Assembly (NCBI GenBank): GCA_949358305.1 | Contig: OX442319.1 | Coordinates: 5,952,001-6,016,000 of the forward strand | Direction: 5' to 3' | DNA from: Strigamia acuminata | Lineage: Eukaryota > Arthropoda > Chilopoda > Geophilomorpha > Linotaeniidae | Length of the DNA: 64,000 bases | The notes under the pieces: model-generated | Database searches by the model: none | The model's input: only the letters and a program-made list of their open reading frames with translations | What the model was told of the DNA's origin: nothing | Translations under genes and position numbers: made by a program | Shown here: positions 22,565 through 33,477 of the stretch, one piece after another | Layout: every line of letters starts with the position of its first letter | How positions within the stretch are numbered: the stretch's first letter is position 1

Positions 22565-23045
22565 TCCAAAAATTTTTGCAAAATTACAATTGGTAATTGC
22601 TACACTCACACACGGGAATGCAGGCTTACCAGTACCAAAATTTATGCAAAATCACAATTGGTAATTGCTACATTCACACACCGGAATGCAGGCTTACCAG
22701 TACCAAAATTTTTGAAAATTACAATTTGCCAAAATTTATCACCCTCTCGTTTAGCAAAGATGGCGGGCATGAAACCTCCTTTTTCATTCCCAACACGCCA
22801 CGCCATAAGCAACTCACGAGAAGCACCTGATGCACGAAACAAAGTATATTTTTGAAATGGATGCCTGCATTTCACAATTCACATCGATATCCGACGTGGC
22901 GCAACATGGACGTCTCGGCCACGCCAAGACTATACTTGAATCCCAAGCTTGACTCAGCTTGACTCAGCTTGTTCGAAGAAGCGAGTGACGACAGGTCTTC
23001 TTCATGGCTGAAGTCATCTCTCATTGGTTGTCACGAATCACTTAC
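22565..23045. repeat. Dispersed repeat, relative of the 45.1-45.8 kb segment
   Basis: A 77-bp unit (attacaattggtaattgcta...) is repeated twice at 22580-22735, followed by sequence resembling 45095-45790 and 57610-58040: gaatgcaggcttac, ctcttttagcaaagatgg, gcctgcatttc, gtcttcttcatggctg and an attggt..tcac segment. It contains the inverted words gaatgcaggc and gcctgcatt, so it may be a non-autonomous DNA transposon. Confidence 0.6.
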
Positions 23046-23510
23046 GGATACCTGTAGGAGGCAACTTATCTCATATTTAATTACAATATGATGTAAAATT
23101 TAAGGGAAATTACAACAATTTTGACATTGTTTTTCGTATTTAAAAGATTTATTTATTTCATGCTTTTTAAATGGTTTACAAAAATTTGAAATTTGATTAT
23201 TGTTTATTTAAATATTTTGACCTGATCCTTCGCGGCATCCGTAGGATTAGGAATGGCATATATTACGTCATTTCAAATGAATTAAAATGCTATTGTGGAT
23301 TTAATATGACGTCATAACTCAGAAAAAAACTAATTTACAAACGAAGAGCCGTTTAATTACACGGAATTACCATGCCACCAATTTTTTAATTAACATTCCT
23401 TCTTACTGAAGCCTTCTCGAAAGAAAATACCACGGTAATTTGTTCTCAACCAAATAAATGAAAACGATAGGAAACTTTGAAGTAATCGATCGATTTTTGC
23501 TCAAACAAAA
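23046..23510. other. Probable promoter region of the zinc-finger gene
   Basis: Contains the CRE-type palindrome tgacgtca at about 23309 and, at 23255, attacgtcat. No coding frame. Its position before the short first frame at 23511 suggests a promoter, by inference. Confidence 0.3.
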
Positions 23511-23577
23511 ATGGCCGACCGGGAAGATGAGTCGATTGACAACACACATTTTCCGTGGCTCATTAATGCATTTAAAA
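23511..23577 (+). other. Possible 5' exon or upstream ORF of the zinc-finger gene
   Basis: AAAATGGCC start context, then MADREDESIDN...WLINAFK, ending at a good donor (AAAA|gtaagc). Splicing to the acceptor at 24444 would read out of frame and stop after a few codons, so this is either a uORF, part of a different transcript, or joined through an exon I did not find. Confidence 0.35.
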
Positions 23578-23984
23578 GTAAGCAAAGTGTAGAATAACAA
23601 ATGATTTCCCACTCAAAAACTAAAGACTAAACGGTGGCGATCAATTGGGTAATTGCAACCAACCGCAAACCATGAAATTCAAATCTCAAACTGCTATAGT
23701 TCCGGATGAAATGCGAGTTTAAAGCAGCTGTTATGGCAACAGGTGTTCGATCCCGATCGATTATCGAATATGCAGATGCTAACCTCTCAACTCACTGTAA
23801 GGCGGGAGTCGCCCCAAACACTCGGCGCAAATACGAATTAGAGTACGATATTTACCAACTCATCTATCGTACCGGTATTTTCTAAAATTGTGCACCCGCA
23901 CACTATTGGCAGAATCAAATTCCACCCGAACTCCGATGGAGACCCGCGCATTGACTGCAAAAAATTAAAAATTTACTTTTCTAG

Positions 23985-24443
23985 CTAGAAATTAATTTTT
24001 TTAAAACCAAAAATTCAATTTTTTTGATCAAGAACTCTATTTTCCAGCCAAATATTCAATTTTCCGGTTAAAAACTAATTTACCATTTTTTTAGACAAAT
24101 AATTTAATTTTTTCGGCCAAAAATTCAATTTTCTAGCCTAAAATTCAATTTTCTAGTTTAAAATTCAATTTTTTCGGCCAAAAATTCAATTTTCTAGCCT
24201 AAAATTCAATTTTCTAGCTTAAAATTCAATTTTCTAGCCTAAAAATTCAATTTTCTCGCCTAAAAATTCAATTTTCTCGCCTAAAAATTCAATTTTCTCG
24301 CCTAAAAATTCAATTTTCTCGCCTAAAAATTCAATTATTTGTCGAAAAAATTAGTAAATTAGTTTTTGGGTTTTAAATCATAGAAAAACATAATAAAAAT
24401 ACAGAAAAAAAAATTATTACTTACAAAATTTTTTAAATTTCCA
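23985..24443. repeat. Intronic tandem repeat, upstream copy of a pair flanking the zinc-finger exon
   Basis: Tandem degenerate 20-21 bp units aaaattcaattttctcgcct, followed by gggttttaaatcata.aaaaacataataaaaata. and ending at the splice acceptor tttccag. The same arrangement recurs at 25811-26082. Confidence 0.8.
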
Positions 24444-24470
24444 GACACCGGGCTCAGATAACTACTCGAC

Positions 24471-25583
24471 ATGTTGACGATCAAACAGGAACTTGAATCA
24501 GAAGACCAAGTGCGCACACCGAACGAACACACCAACATGCTGCTCCAGCGCCTGCACGAAGACTCCCCCAACATCGAATCCAACGGAAACTCGTTACGAA
24601 ACGGCGGCGGCTCGTCCTTCGTCTACTGCGTCGGCGACAGACCCTCGCAGCCCCTGAAAAGCGAGCGCGGCTTCCCCGTGTTCCACTGCGACCAGTGCGA
24701 GTACGAAACCTTCTCGTTCGCCACGCTCAGCTCGCACCGCAAAACGCACGCGGTGAAAAAACTATTCCAGTGCGACGTCTGCCACATGAAGTTCTCGCAA
24801 GCGGCCAACATGCGCCGGCACCGCATGCGCCACACGGGCGTCAAACCCTACGAATGCCGCGTCTGCTGCAAACGCTTTTTCCGCAAAGACCACCTCATGG
24901 AACACACCGTGACGCACGCCAAGCAGTCCCCGTTCACGTGCCCGCTCTGCGACAAGGATTTCCACCGCCAGGCCAACTTGCGGGACCATCTGAGCGTCGA
25001 ACACAACAACGACAACGCCGCCCTCGTCCCCAGCCTCTCGGAGCGCACGTGCAGAGTGTGCGGACACCGAGCGGCCACCGCCAAAGGTGCGAAGCTGCAC
25101 TACACGTCGCGACACAACCGAAAACCGAGCCCGGAGTTGGCCGTCCGCGCCGACGAATTGAACGCCGTCAATTTAAATTCGTATCTGCGCAACCCGCCCT
25201 TTCCCGTTTATCCGCTCGGCATCATCTCGCTGATTAATCCGGTGTTGGGAGCTCTTCCTTCGCCACCCCCGGCTCAGGTGTCGTCGTCAGGGTACGTCGC
25301 GATTGGCGAACAGAGGACGGATGACGGCGTTTTGATGAAGACGGAAAATCGGTGTTTGGCGCCGCCGACGCCGGATTCGTCGCGGTCGCTGGCGGACGCT
25401 GGTGGGCCGAGTGGCGGGCTCCAGTGTTGTCATTGTGGGATTATTTTTCCCGATCAGACCTTGTATTTTTTGCATAAGGGGCTGCATTCGGAGGGGAATC
25501 CGTGGAAGTGTAATATCTGCGGGGAGTTGAGTCAGGATAAATATGAATTTAATGCGCATGTGTTGAGTAAGGCTCATCAGTAG
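24471..25583 (+). CDS. C2H2 zinc-finger transcription factor, Ikaros/Hunchback-like
   Basis: A 370-residue frame in one exon, preceded by a splice acceptor at 24444. The in-frame TAA between the acceptor and the ATG supports ATG 24471 as the start. Five C2H2 fingers lie at about residues 71-93, 99-121, 127-149, 155-178 and 192-214; two of them join through short TGxKP-type linkers. After a Pro/Ser-rich spacer, two more fingers at 317-339 and 345-369 form the C terminus (FPDQTLYFLHKGLHS, then NPWKCNICGELSQDKYEFNAH). This spaced C-terminal pair is typical of Ikaros and Hunchback relatives, where it mediates dimerisation. MLTIKQELE near the start resembles a SUMO site (IKQE). A nuclear DNA-binding regulator is well supported; which subfamily is not settled. 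Confidence 0.85.
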   Translation: MLTIKQELESEDQVRTPNEHTNMLLQRLHEDSPNIESNGNSLRNGGGSSFVYCVGDRPSQPLKSERGFPVFHCDQCEYETFSFATLSSHRKTHAVKKLFQCDVCHMKFSQAANMRRHRMRHTGVKPYECRVCCKRFFRKDHLMEHTVTHAKQSPFTCPLCDKDFHRQANLRDHLSVEHNNDNAALVPSLSERTCRVCGHRAATAKGAKLHYTSRHNRKPSPELAVRADELNAVNLNSYLRNPPFPVYPLGIISLINPVLGALPSPPPAQVSSSGYVAIGEQRTDDGVLMKTENRCLAPPTPDSSRSLADAGGPSGGLQCCHCGIIFPDQTLYFLHKGLHSEGNPWKCNICGELSQDKYEFNAHVLSKAHQ

Positions 25584-25810
25584 ATGGTCAATCAAAATTT
25601 TTATATATTGTATAAAATTTTGTTTTGTTATTTTGTTGTTTGTTTTTTGCTTCGTTGTTTTTGTTTTTGCTTTTAGATTTATTGAAATGTTGTTATAAAT
25701 GATTAAAAAATGGAAATTTCAAGAATTAAAAAGATGTTTGACAATTGAAAAAATAGTCAGTAGGCTTAAAATGGTTTTTATTAGCTTTATCTCCACAGAA
25801 ACAATTCATT

Positions 25811-26082
25811 AATTAAAAATTAATTTTTTAAATCCAAAAATTCAATTTTTTTTATCTAAAACTCTATTTTCCAGCCAAAAGTTCAATTTTCCGGTTAAAA
25901 ACTAATCTTATCAACTTTTTCGTCAAATAATTGAATTTTTTCGGCCAAAAAGTCAATTTTTTCGGCCAAAATTCAATTTTCTAGTCAAAATGCGATTTCG
26001 TATGGAAAAAAATTCACATTGGGTTTTAAATCATATAAAAACATAATAAAAATATAGAAAAAAAATCATAACTTACAAAATT
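25811..26082. repeat. Direct repeat of the intronic sequence, downstream of the zinc-finger exon
   Basis: Matches 23985-24440 in order: aaaaattcaatttttt, actctattttccagcc, caattttccggttaaaaact, aattttttcggcc, then gggttttaaatcatataaaaacataataaaaata and acttacaaaatttt. It ends where the splice acceptor would be and no exon follows. Confidence 0.75.
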
Positions 26083-26397
26083 TTAAGAAATAAATACGCG
26101 AGTTGTTCCCACAAACTTCTACTGAAACTTTTACCGAAGCACCGCGGGAAAGCCTAACCAATCTGAAGCCGCATTAATTCATCAGAGTGGCTCTTAAGCT
26201 ATTATGGATGTTACCGCACATTGTATATACATCAAATATCAACGTTGCATTGTTTTAAAGCAACAATTGCGAAGTAAATAAAGTAAATAACCTCTCCCTA
26301 ATGCACGTGCGTCACGCGACATGACGTCCAAGTGTTGTTAAGGTGGGCATGTTCCGAATTAATTTCAATTAAATTAAAAAATTGAAGTAAGAAATAT
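26083..26397. other. Promoter-like spacer
   Basis: Contains gcacgtgcgtcacgcgacatgacgtcc near 26302-26328 (an E-box-like cacgtg and a CRE half site). Placed before the first exon of the long gene that follows; a promoter role is inferred. Confidence 0.3.
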
Positions 26398-29300
26398 TTG
26401 AGCAAAATATCCGTCTTCACCCCCGATTTGGATTTGCCTCCATCCGTGGCAAGGTGAGTTCGATTCCTTAAAAAAACACAACCGAAACGACGCACAAAAT
26501 AAATTTAAAATCGAAAAAAGCCGAAAAAGTGTTATTTTATCGACAAATTTATCGACATTTTAGGCGAGTATGGCACGATGGACGGCCAAATTATCGCGAG
26601 GACGTAACGATTTCGGATTCCGTTGATTCTGCCTCATCCACATCGTCCATTACATCGGCGTCCGTAGAATTGGCGGCTCCCTGCGCGCGGCGACGACGTT
26701 GCTCCTTTCCTTCCGGCCACGGGTGTCGTTCTGCACCCAACCGATGCGGCGTCGGGGGGCGCCGACGTGCCATGTTGGGCTACGTGGCCAGTTGCCTAGG
26801 TCTGTCGCCCACCGCCCGCGACCGACCGCCGTCCATTGAACCGCCTGACAGTTCTCCGACCCTCTCGTCAAAGAAAGTGCAGATCGAGAGCGCTGCGAAT
26901 GCGAGTGCGGCTGCCGCGTCGTACGCCGCTGCTGCCGCCGTTAAGCCCACTTCGTCCCAGTTGGAGCGGGTTCCGCCAATTTGCTCGAGCGACAATATTG
27001 TGCCGATAAAGGGGGATAAGAGAGTGGTCAAGTTACCGCCTCGGCTGTTTATTTCGAGGAGAAGTGCTCATAGAAGCGAGTTTTTCATAAATTTGAGTGC
27101 TCGAAGAGGAAAAGAAGTGAAAAATTTGATTTTTTTTTTTTAATTTTTAATTATTTTTTTTTTTGGGTTTTTGAATAGAAAAGTGTTTGTTTGAGCGAGG
27201 GAAATTTACCGTTTCGACTGAGTCCGTTTGAGGGTCAATTGACGGTCGTGAGGAAGAGCCGTCGCTTTCGAAGTGACACCATGAATCAAAAGACAAATGG
27301 TAAACGTTGCGGTGTAGAAGCATCTCTGTTGCATTTGCATTAAAAATGCATTTTTTGTCTAAAAGTATAGTTTTTGAGCTAAAAATACCGTAAAACTGAA
27401 TACCAAGTATAACTTTTGCATTTAAAAGTGAATATTTTCTTCAAAAATGATAAATTTCCATTAAATCCATTTATGCACCTAGAATTTCTGGTTTTAGGTC
27501 CAAAAAAATGCTATTTAGACATTTAAACAAGATTATTTAGTCTAACAAAATCTTTACATTGGCAGGGTGCGATATTCCCCGATCAAGAACTTCCTCTCGT
27601 CGCAGAACATCTCGATCCCCAGGTTGCTACTTCTGCGAAGCCGATGCCTACGCATCCCTAGCAGCTGCCGGCTGGACTTGCTCAACCACCGAATCAATGT
27701 AACAAAACAACCAAAAAATTACATTCATAAAACCATCTCTACTTGCAGGGTGCCAGCTCCGGATCAAGTGCAATACTTATACCACATGCCGTACTTCCCC
27801 CCAGCGCAAACCTACCACGAATATCCCGTCGAATTCGAATCCCAATATTTGGAATACGCTCAGGCGCCGAGCCCGACATTCGTCACCTACCCTCCACCTT
27901 CTCCCAAATTGAGTCAATTACCATCCCCGAGGACCGTGATTCAGTGTCCCCCTTGTCCCACTTGCCCGCAATGCCCGATACCTACACCAAGGATGCAAAG
28001 ATCGCCGCCAAGGTCCATCCCCTACGACCGCGGTCTTTGCGAGTCCGCAGACATGACAACTTCTTCCGTTTCTGAATCCATCTCTCCTGCACGCAGCAGC
28101 AGCAGAAGCAGGAAGAAGATGAACGAGAGTCAGCAATATTATCCGGTACCTTTCGAAGACGACGCACGGCAATTCCCTTCCCGGTGTCTGGAAGGTGAAG
28201 ACGCCGAGCAAAGACGTTGGAAAGCTTCGCGCCAACGGTACCCGAGAGACTGGAGGGACATCGAGAGCTTAGAAACGCAGAGAAGCAGCGATGGCACCTT
28301 GTGGAGCCGAATTCCGACGTCCAACGAATCCCGCAACAATTCCTCTTCGTCCCGGATCACGTCTCCCGAAGCGACGAAAGAATCGCGACAAATGTATTGC
28401 TCGGCCGACAGCACCGGAAGAAGTCATTGCAGACCTTCGAGTCTGGTTTCTTCCACCAGGAAAAGAAAATTGCCGTCCGAACGCTCGGTGAGAAACACCG
28501 AGATGGCCACACAGACGTCGGTGGGTCGCAGTAAGGAATTCTTGTCGGAAGACTTCACGGGCGACGAAGACGAAGCAGAAGACGAAGAACCGGCAACGGT
28601 GGCCACACAGACGAGTCTCCAGGTCCTGGTCGTCGACCGCAAAAAAGGCTCGGTGGACAGTGAGAGCGAAAGACCTTTCCCAGAACGAAGATCATCCCTG
28701 AGTAATTCGTCAAGAACGTCACCAAGAATCTCAAAGAAGGTCTCGTCAAAAATTTCACCAAGACCTTCGTTCGCTGAACAGGAAGTTGACGAAGCGCTTG
28801 AGTCTCGTTTGTCTCCTAGTGTGATCGTAACGCCGCCTCCCGAACCCGAAGATAACGAAGAATCCGGCGATGTTGCCAATCTCCAAGAGGAGGGTTCGCG
28901 GAAAGAAGCGGGACAGGATACGAGTCCAACAATGTCTTTTTCAACCGGAAGTGGTAGTTTCCAGGACCAATACATGACCCCTCCGTTAATTCTGTGCGAA
29001 GCGAACAATCCCTTCAACCACGGTTCCGAATCGCCCGGAATTCTGGGGGAACTCAGCACTGAATTGCAGGCATTGGCAGCCCGGGTGGCCATGTTGGAGC
29101 AGAAGAGATCCCTGGGCAATAGTGGAACCTTTATTCCGGAAGTATTGAGTGAACCAATAGGAGATAACGTCCAGCCATTCACCGCGTGGCACAAGGATAA
29201 ATGCGAAGGTGGAGTCCTGTTACCGGACGGCGACGAAGACGAAGAGGAAGAAGTACCAGAAGACGACGGGGAAACGGCGGAAGAGTGCGACGTTGTTGGT

Positions 29301-30962
29301 TCTTACGACCGAAGTCCACGTCCCGGAAGGATCCACCGACACACGTGTTCCTTCTCGAATATCGAAGAAGCCGATTGGCCACCGCACGTTTGCCAGCCGA
29401 CCACTTATATCGGCAGTGACATGAACTGCGAGCCGACAATTCCGGTGTCCGGCATGACCATAGAAACTCCCAACGGTGGATGGTGCAGCGCGACCAATGT
29501 TGGCGTGGCCAGGAGCTCGCCCAACTTGCACAGCATTTCGCAACCGTCCACTCGGACGCCGACCGTGAGCACGTCCAACGAGGAATACGTGTGCGGACAC
29601 GAGCCGGAGTTGGTGAGAGCGAGGACCGGCGGGATGGTGGCAGTGCAGGCAATGTCCATCCATCCGACTTTGGGTTTGGGCAACAGTCACTGGAAGAAGA
29701 TCCACATGGACGTGGGGGTTGGCGATTGGGATTTTGCGACGAGCGCTTGGTCCGCGGGCGTGACCGGTCCGATGGAAGAACCAAAGAACATTCAGATAAC
29801 TAAGGAGGCGGGCGAGGGGGGTGAGAATTATCACATGGTTCCTCCTCCGCCGCCTCCGTCTCCCCAGCCCAGTCCGGTGGGAGATGGCGCCGCCGCTGCA
29901 GAGACCGATCAGGAGGATCGTTTTAAAGTGGACGGTGTGGACGAAGTGCAAGTCGCGGTGGATGAGGTGGAAAAATTGGAGAAGGTCGTCCAAGAAGAAG
30001 AAGGGGAAGTGGAGGAGGAAGAGGAGGAAGTGGTTGAAGATGTGGACAAAGTTGTCAATGAAGAAGAAAAGTCCTCGGATGAGATTAGCACTAGAGCGCA
30101 GAATTCCACTCCGTTTCTTCTGGACAGCGTATTGTTTCCACCGTTGAAAGCCTCGCCAGCTGGCACCCCTTTTCTCCCCTCGATGGAGAATCTGAGAAAA
30201 AGATGTGTCGTGCCAAAAGAGGAAGTTGAAAAGGTATAAGAACTTAATGCGATTTTATTTTATATTAGGTGCGTTCAATCTTAAATGGATTTCCGAAATC
30301 GCGAGAGCCAGGGCCGTCTTTACACTTTTCAGCGCCCTAGGCTAATAAAACTCAGGTGCCCCTTGCCCAGCACTTTTCTGTGCCCGACGCCATTCTGAAC
30401 CCATCGAGCCCTTGTGCCCGCCGCCCCCCGGCTGCAGCCCAGTTAGCCCAATGGTAAAGGTGTGCCTGGCGAGAGCTGTTTTTCCCGAAATCGGATTTTC
30501 TGAAATCGGATTTCGTTTTTATGACTTAAAAATCGTCACTTCCAGTCTACCGAAATCAAGAAAATCAAAGAAATCAAAGAAATCCATTTAAGATTGAACG
30601 CACCTTGTGTTTTATATTGTTTGTATTGGTTTTGGTATTTTGATGTGTATTAGACTTCGTCCTCCACTCAGACGTTGGTGAAAACGAGTTTAGACAGTGA
30701 TCAATTGCAACTTTTTTCTGCGTTTCAAAGAGTTGTTGCCCTGGGAGAATCAAAGGTTGTATGCAATGATTTGTTAGTCAAGTGTTGGATAATTTTTTTT
30801 TTTGGTTTGTTGTAGCTGGATGAAGGTCTTGGATTGATGGACAGCGTGGCCATTGAAATTGATCTTTGTCGATTGGAAGCCATTACACACATTGCCTATG
30901 TTGTACTGGTCGTGTGTTTATTTCTACTTTTGACAACTCTTCTTTCTTTTATTGTAAATTGA
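26397..30962 (+). CDS. Large acidic, disordered protein with C-terminal membrane anchor (multi-exon)
   Basis: Exons joined by consistent phases: about 26397-26453 (donor gtgagt), 26564-27116, 27179-27299, 27566-27698, 27749-30233, 30654-30755 and 30816-30962. From the second exon on it encodes 1179 residues; the true N terminus is not resolved. Features in order: Ser-rich and Arg-rich start; Ala-rich run; RSRTSSRRRTSRSP patch; a CxxCPxC cluster (CPPCPTCPQCP) and Pro/Tyr-rich part; long Ser/Glu-rich disordered middle; a short leucine helix (LSTELQALAARVAMLEQK), likely a coiled coil; Pro run; Glu/Val-rich acidic stretch; and a last exon ending in a hydrophobic segment (AYVVLVVCLFLLLTTLLSFIV) followed by one residue. 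That is the layout of a tail-anchored protein facing the cytosol. No family recognised. Confidence 0.7.
30268..30604. mobile_element. MITE with 25-bp perfect inverted ends (outer)
   Basis: Ends ggtgcgttcaatcttaaatg... and its exact complement at the right (30580-30604). Without the nested element it would be 169 bp. Flanks are TTA and TTG, near a PIF/Harbinger-type TWA site. It lies in the intron between exons 30233 and 30654 of the long gene. Confidence 0.85.
30309..30468. mobile_element. hAT-type MITE nested in the outer MITE
   Basis: Starts CAGGGCCGTCTTTAC and ends GGTAAAGGTGTGCCTG, flanked by exact 8-bp direct repeats GCGAGAGC (30301-30308 and 30469-30476). Ends and duplication length fit hAT elements. 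160 bp. Confidence 0.88.
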
Positions 30963-31423
30963 GAAATGTTTATGAGTAAAAAAAAAATAATTGTTGACAA
31001 ATTTGATTTTTCTTTTGTTTCTTTTGCATCAATGAACCAGGCGGATTTTTTTTAAATTATGGATTTAGCACAAAATTTGAAAACGATAAAAATTTAGCTA
31101 AAACCTGCAAAAATGCTGTTAAAAATCGATTGGAGATGTTAAATTTGATCAAATAACCGATTAAAATCGACTAAAACATTCAAAGCAATTTGAAAAAAAC
31201 AACAATGGTCTTTACCTGGCTTCACCTCCTTTTGACAAGAAAAACAGCAACTGACATAAGAGCAACAGCACTCGCCAACAATCCCAACAAACCAACTGCG
31301 CATCACCATTTTTCCGCTCTGTTCAAACCTCATTTCGGCAAAATGGCTACGAAAAAAAGCCCATAAACAATGACTAAGTCCAAACCAAAACGTCCAAATT
31401 TAACGCCAAACACCTGACCCAGC
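30963..31423. other. Spacer before the BTB gene
   Basis: AT-rich. Holds the 3' untranslated region of the long gene and the 5' region of the BTB-Kelch-like gene. No separate gene seen. Confidence 0.4.
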
Positions 31424-33172
31424 ATGGAAGAAAAACTCACCCGAGAGCGCTACACCCAATCGACGAAAAAACTGCGCGAAATGCGCAGAAACAAAATCTT
31501 CACCGACGTGCTGCTGCAGTGCCGCGGCGGCTTCATCCACGCCCACCGCTGCGTGCTCATGGCCACCAACTCGTTCTTCTACAAGACCTTCACCACGCAC
31601 CTCGTCGGCGACACCGTCATTCAAATCGAGTTCGAAAACGTCGACGTGGACGTCATGGACATCATCATCGGCTCCATCTACGGCGACGTGCCACCGCCGC
31701 TGAAAAAAGACTTGGACAAGCTGTGTAAAGTGCTCGACACGTGTCACATGATCGAGGAAACCATCTTGTTTAACTACCTGACGAATATGGTCGTCGATTC
31801 GCTTAGCGTCGAAAACTGCGTCGAGGTGTGGAATCTGATGGCGAAATACCAGTCCAAGTCGACCGAGCGCAAAATCATGCAATTCATGCTGGAATACCTG
31901 CCGGAAATGCTGAAACAAGGCGAATTCAGCAACGTTTCGTCAACCCTGGTGGCGAGTTTGATCAACCACGCGGCCGCTGCGTCGCGCCTGGGCGACGACC
32001 TGCTGCCCGTCGTCTTCGAGTGGGGCAAGAAAAACCCGGCCAAACGACTCGATAAAATCGTGCAACTCTTCGGCCTGCTCGACAAGCTCAAATTCACCAA
32101 AGACTGCACGAGCAACTTCATCAAATTCGACTGGTTCGTCAGGAGCTACCCGCAACTCATCACTTGTCTGAGCGCCCTCAAACACAGCGAGGCGAAAACC
32201 AACTCCATTTTGTGCCACCAGGGCAAAATGGCCGTCCCGTCACTATCGGTCACTCACACGGAATCCGACATCGTACTTGGCGAAACCACCACCAAACAAC
32301 TCGTGCCGTTAGTCGACCTCGACAAAAACAAACACAACAGAGACAAATCGCGACTCCTTTTCCATTTCTATTCAAAAGTCGACTCGGAAAACCTGAAAAT
32401 GGCGACGCACACGTTCAGCACGCTTGATCACCGCTGGTGCGACATCGTCAACGTCGACCTGCCGGGCTCGATATCGAACAACTGGTACCCGCTCACGTCG
32501 ATCTACGGCGACGAATTCTACTTCGCCATCTCTAAAGACAAATATTTCGTCGCCTACCACGAAAAAACGACCCACACTTACTACGGACCGCCGGCCAAGT
32601 TCCAGAGCCGGGTCACCGGCATCGTCAACGGCAAATACATGTACGTGTCGAACTACGAGTCGATTGTGCAGTTCAACAGCGACACGATCGACTGGAAGCT
32701 CCTGGCGCCCATCCGGAATGTGTTGGCGGCGAGCAACCTGCTGGGAGTCGACGGGGATTTGTTCTTCCACTCGGCATTTCCGCCCGCCATCATGAAATAC
32801 GACTTCCACAAGGACGAGTGGCTGGTTAAGAAGTGTTTTAAGGAATCGTCCGCCATTAAGTCGATTAAGTGCAAGTGTGTGCAGTTGGGGTGCAAGCGCA
32901 AGTTGTATTTTGTGGCCAATGACAGGCAGTTGTTGAGCTATGACGTTGTGACGAATGTTTGGGCGGGGAAAACAATTCCGGAGTTGAAGTGCAGTTTGCC
33001 GCTGTTTATGAATTGCGACGAGTCGTTCATATTGTTCGGCGATAAGCACAATAAGTATAATTATTTTATTTATTATCCGGTAAAGAATATGTGGGAGTCG
33101 TTCAAAAATAAGACGATGTCGTGGCAGGATGGGCGTTGTGTGGCTTGTGATGTTACTCTGGTGAGGGATTAA
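31424..33172 (+). CDS. BTB-BACK protein with Kelch-like C-terminal half
   Basis: Intronless frame of 582 codons starting in context cagcATGG. Residues about 23-125 form a BTB/POZ domain (FTDVLLQCRGGFIHAHRCVLMATNSFFY and the following YGDV helix region); about 128-265 a BACK-type helical domain (LSVENCVEVWNLMAKY). Residues about 300-575 show repeating beta-strand blocks (STLDHRWCDI, YHEKTTHTYYG, DTIDWKLLAP, YDFHKDEWLV, YDVVTNVWAG, YPVKNMWESF) spaced like Kelch blades, but without the usual GG doublets, so the propeller is divergent. The family usually serves as substrate adaptor for Cullin-3 ubiquitin ligases; that role is inferred. An AATAAA at 33267-33272 fits as poly(A) signal. Confidence 0.88.
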   Translation: MEEKLTRERYTQSTKKLREMRRNKIFTDVLLQCRGGFIHAHRCVLMATNSFFYKTFTTHLVGDTVIQIEFENVDVDVMDIIIGSIYGDVPPPLKKDLDKLCKVLDTCHMIEETILFNYLTNMVVDSLSVENCVEVWNLMAKYQSKSTERKIMQFMLEYLPEMLKQGEFSNVSSTLVASLINHAAAASRLGDDLLPVVFEWGKKNPAKRLDKIVQLFGLLDKLKFTKDCTSNFIKFDWFVRSYPQLITCLSALKHSEAKTNSILCHQGKMAVPSLSVTHTESDIVLGETTTKQLVPLVDLDKNKHNRDKSRLLFHFYSKVDSENLKMATHTFSTLDHRWCDIVNVDLPGSISNNWYPLTSIYGDEFYFAISKDKYFVAYHEKTTHTYYGPPAKFQSRVTGIVNGKYMYVSNYESIVQFNSDTIDWKLLAPIRNVLAASNLLGVDGDLFFHSAFPPAIMKYDFHKDEWLVKKCFKESSAIKSIKCKCVQLGCKRKLYFVANDRQLLSYDVVTNVWAGKTIPELKCSLPLFMNCDESFILFGDKHNKYNYFIYYPVKNMWESFKNKTMSWQDGRCVACDVTLVRD

Positions 33173-33477
33173 TATTTATTTTATTTTTAAATTTTGGAGA
33201 AAATTATTTTGTTTGCAACCATTTATTTTTTATTTTTTTTTGTACGTTTTATTTTGTGATTTTGAAAAAAATAAAATAAAAAAATTGAAAAATTAAGTAT
33301 ATACTGTAGTTGCATGGAAATCTGAATGGAGACTACCAATGGGGACTAAACAGACACCCCATTGGTCAAGTTCACATTGTAGCGTATTTGTAACATCTCT
33401 AAACCGCGTGTCAGTGAAAATGTTCATTCAGTTCTACCACCAGAGAGTAGTTTTGCTCTTGTCATGATACTAAGGGG

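Noticed and set aside
24695-25237. 180-codon Arg/Pro-rich plus frame and minus frames over the zinc-finger exon
   Set aside because: Shadows of the zinc-finger frame; no conserved features.
28424-29993. Minus-strand ORFs of 200-257 codons
   Set aside because: Antisense of the long acidic gene, whose frame is supported by consistent splicing.
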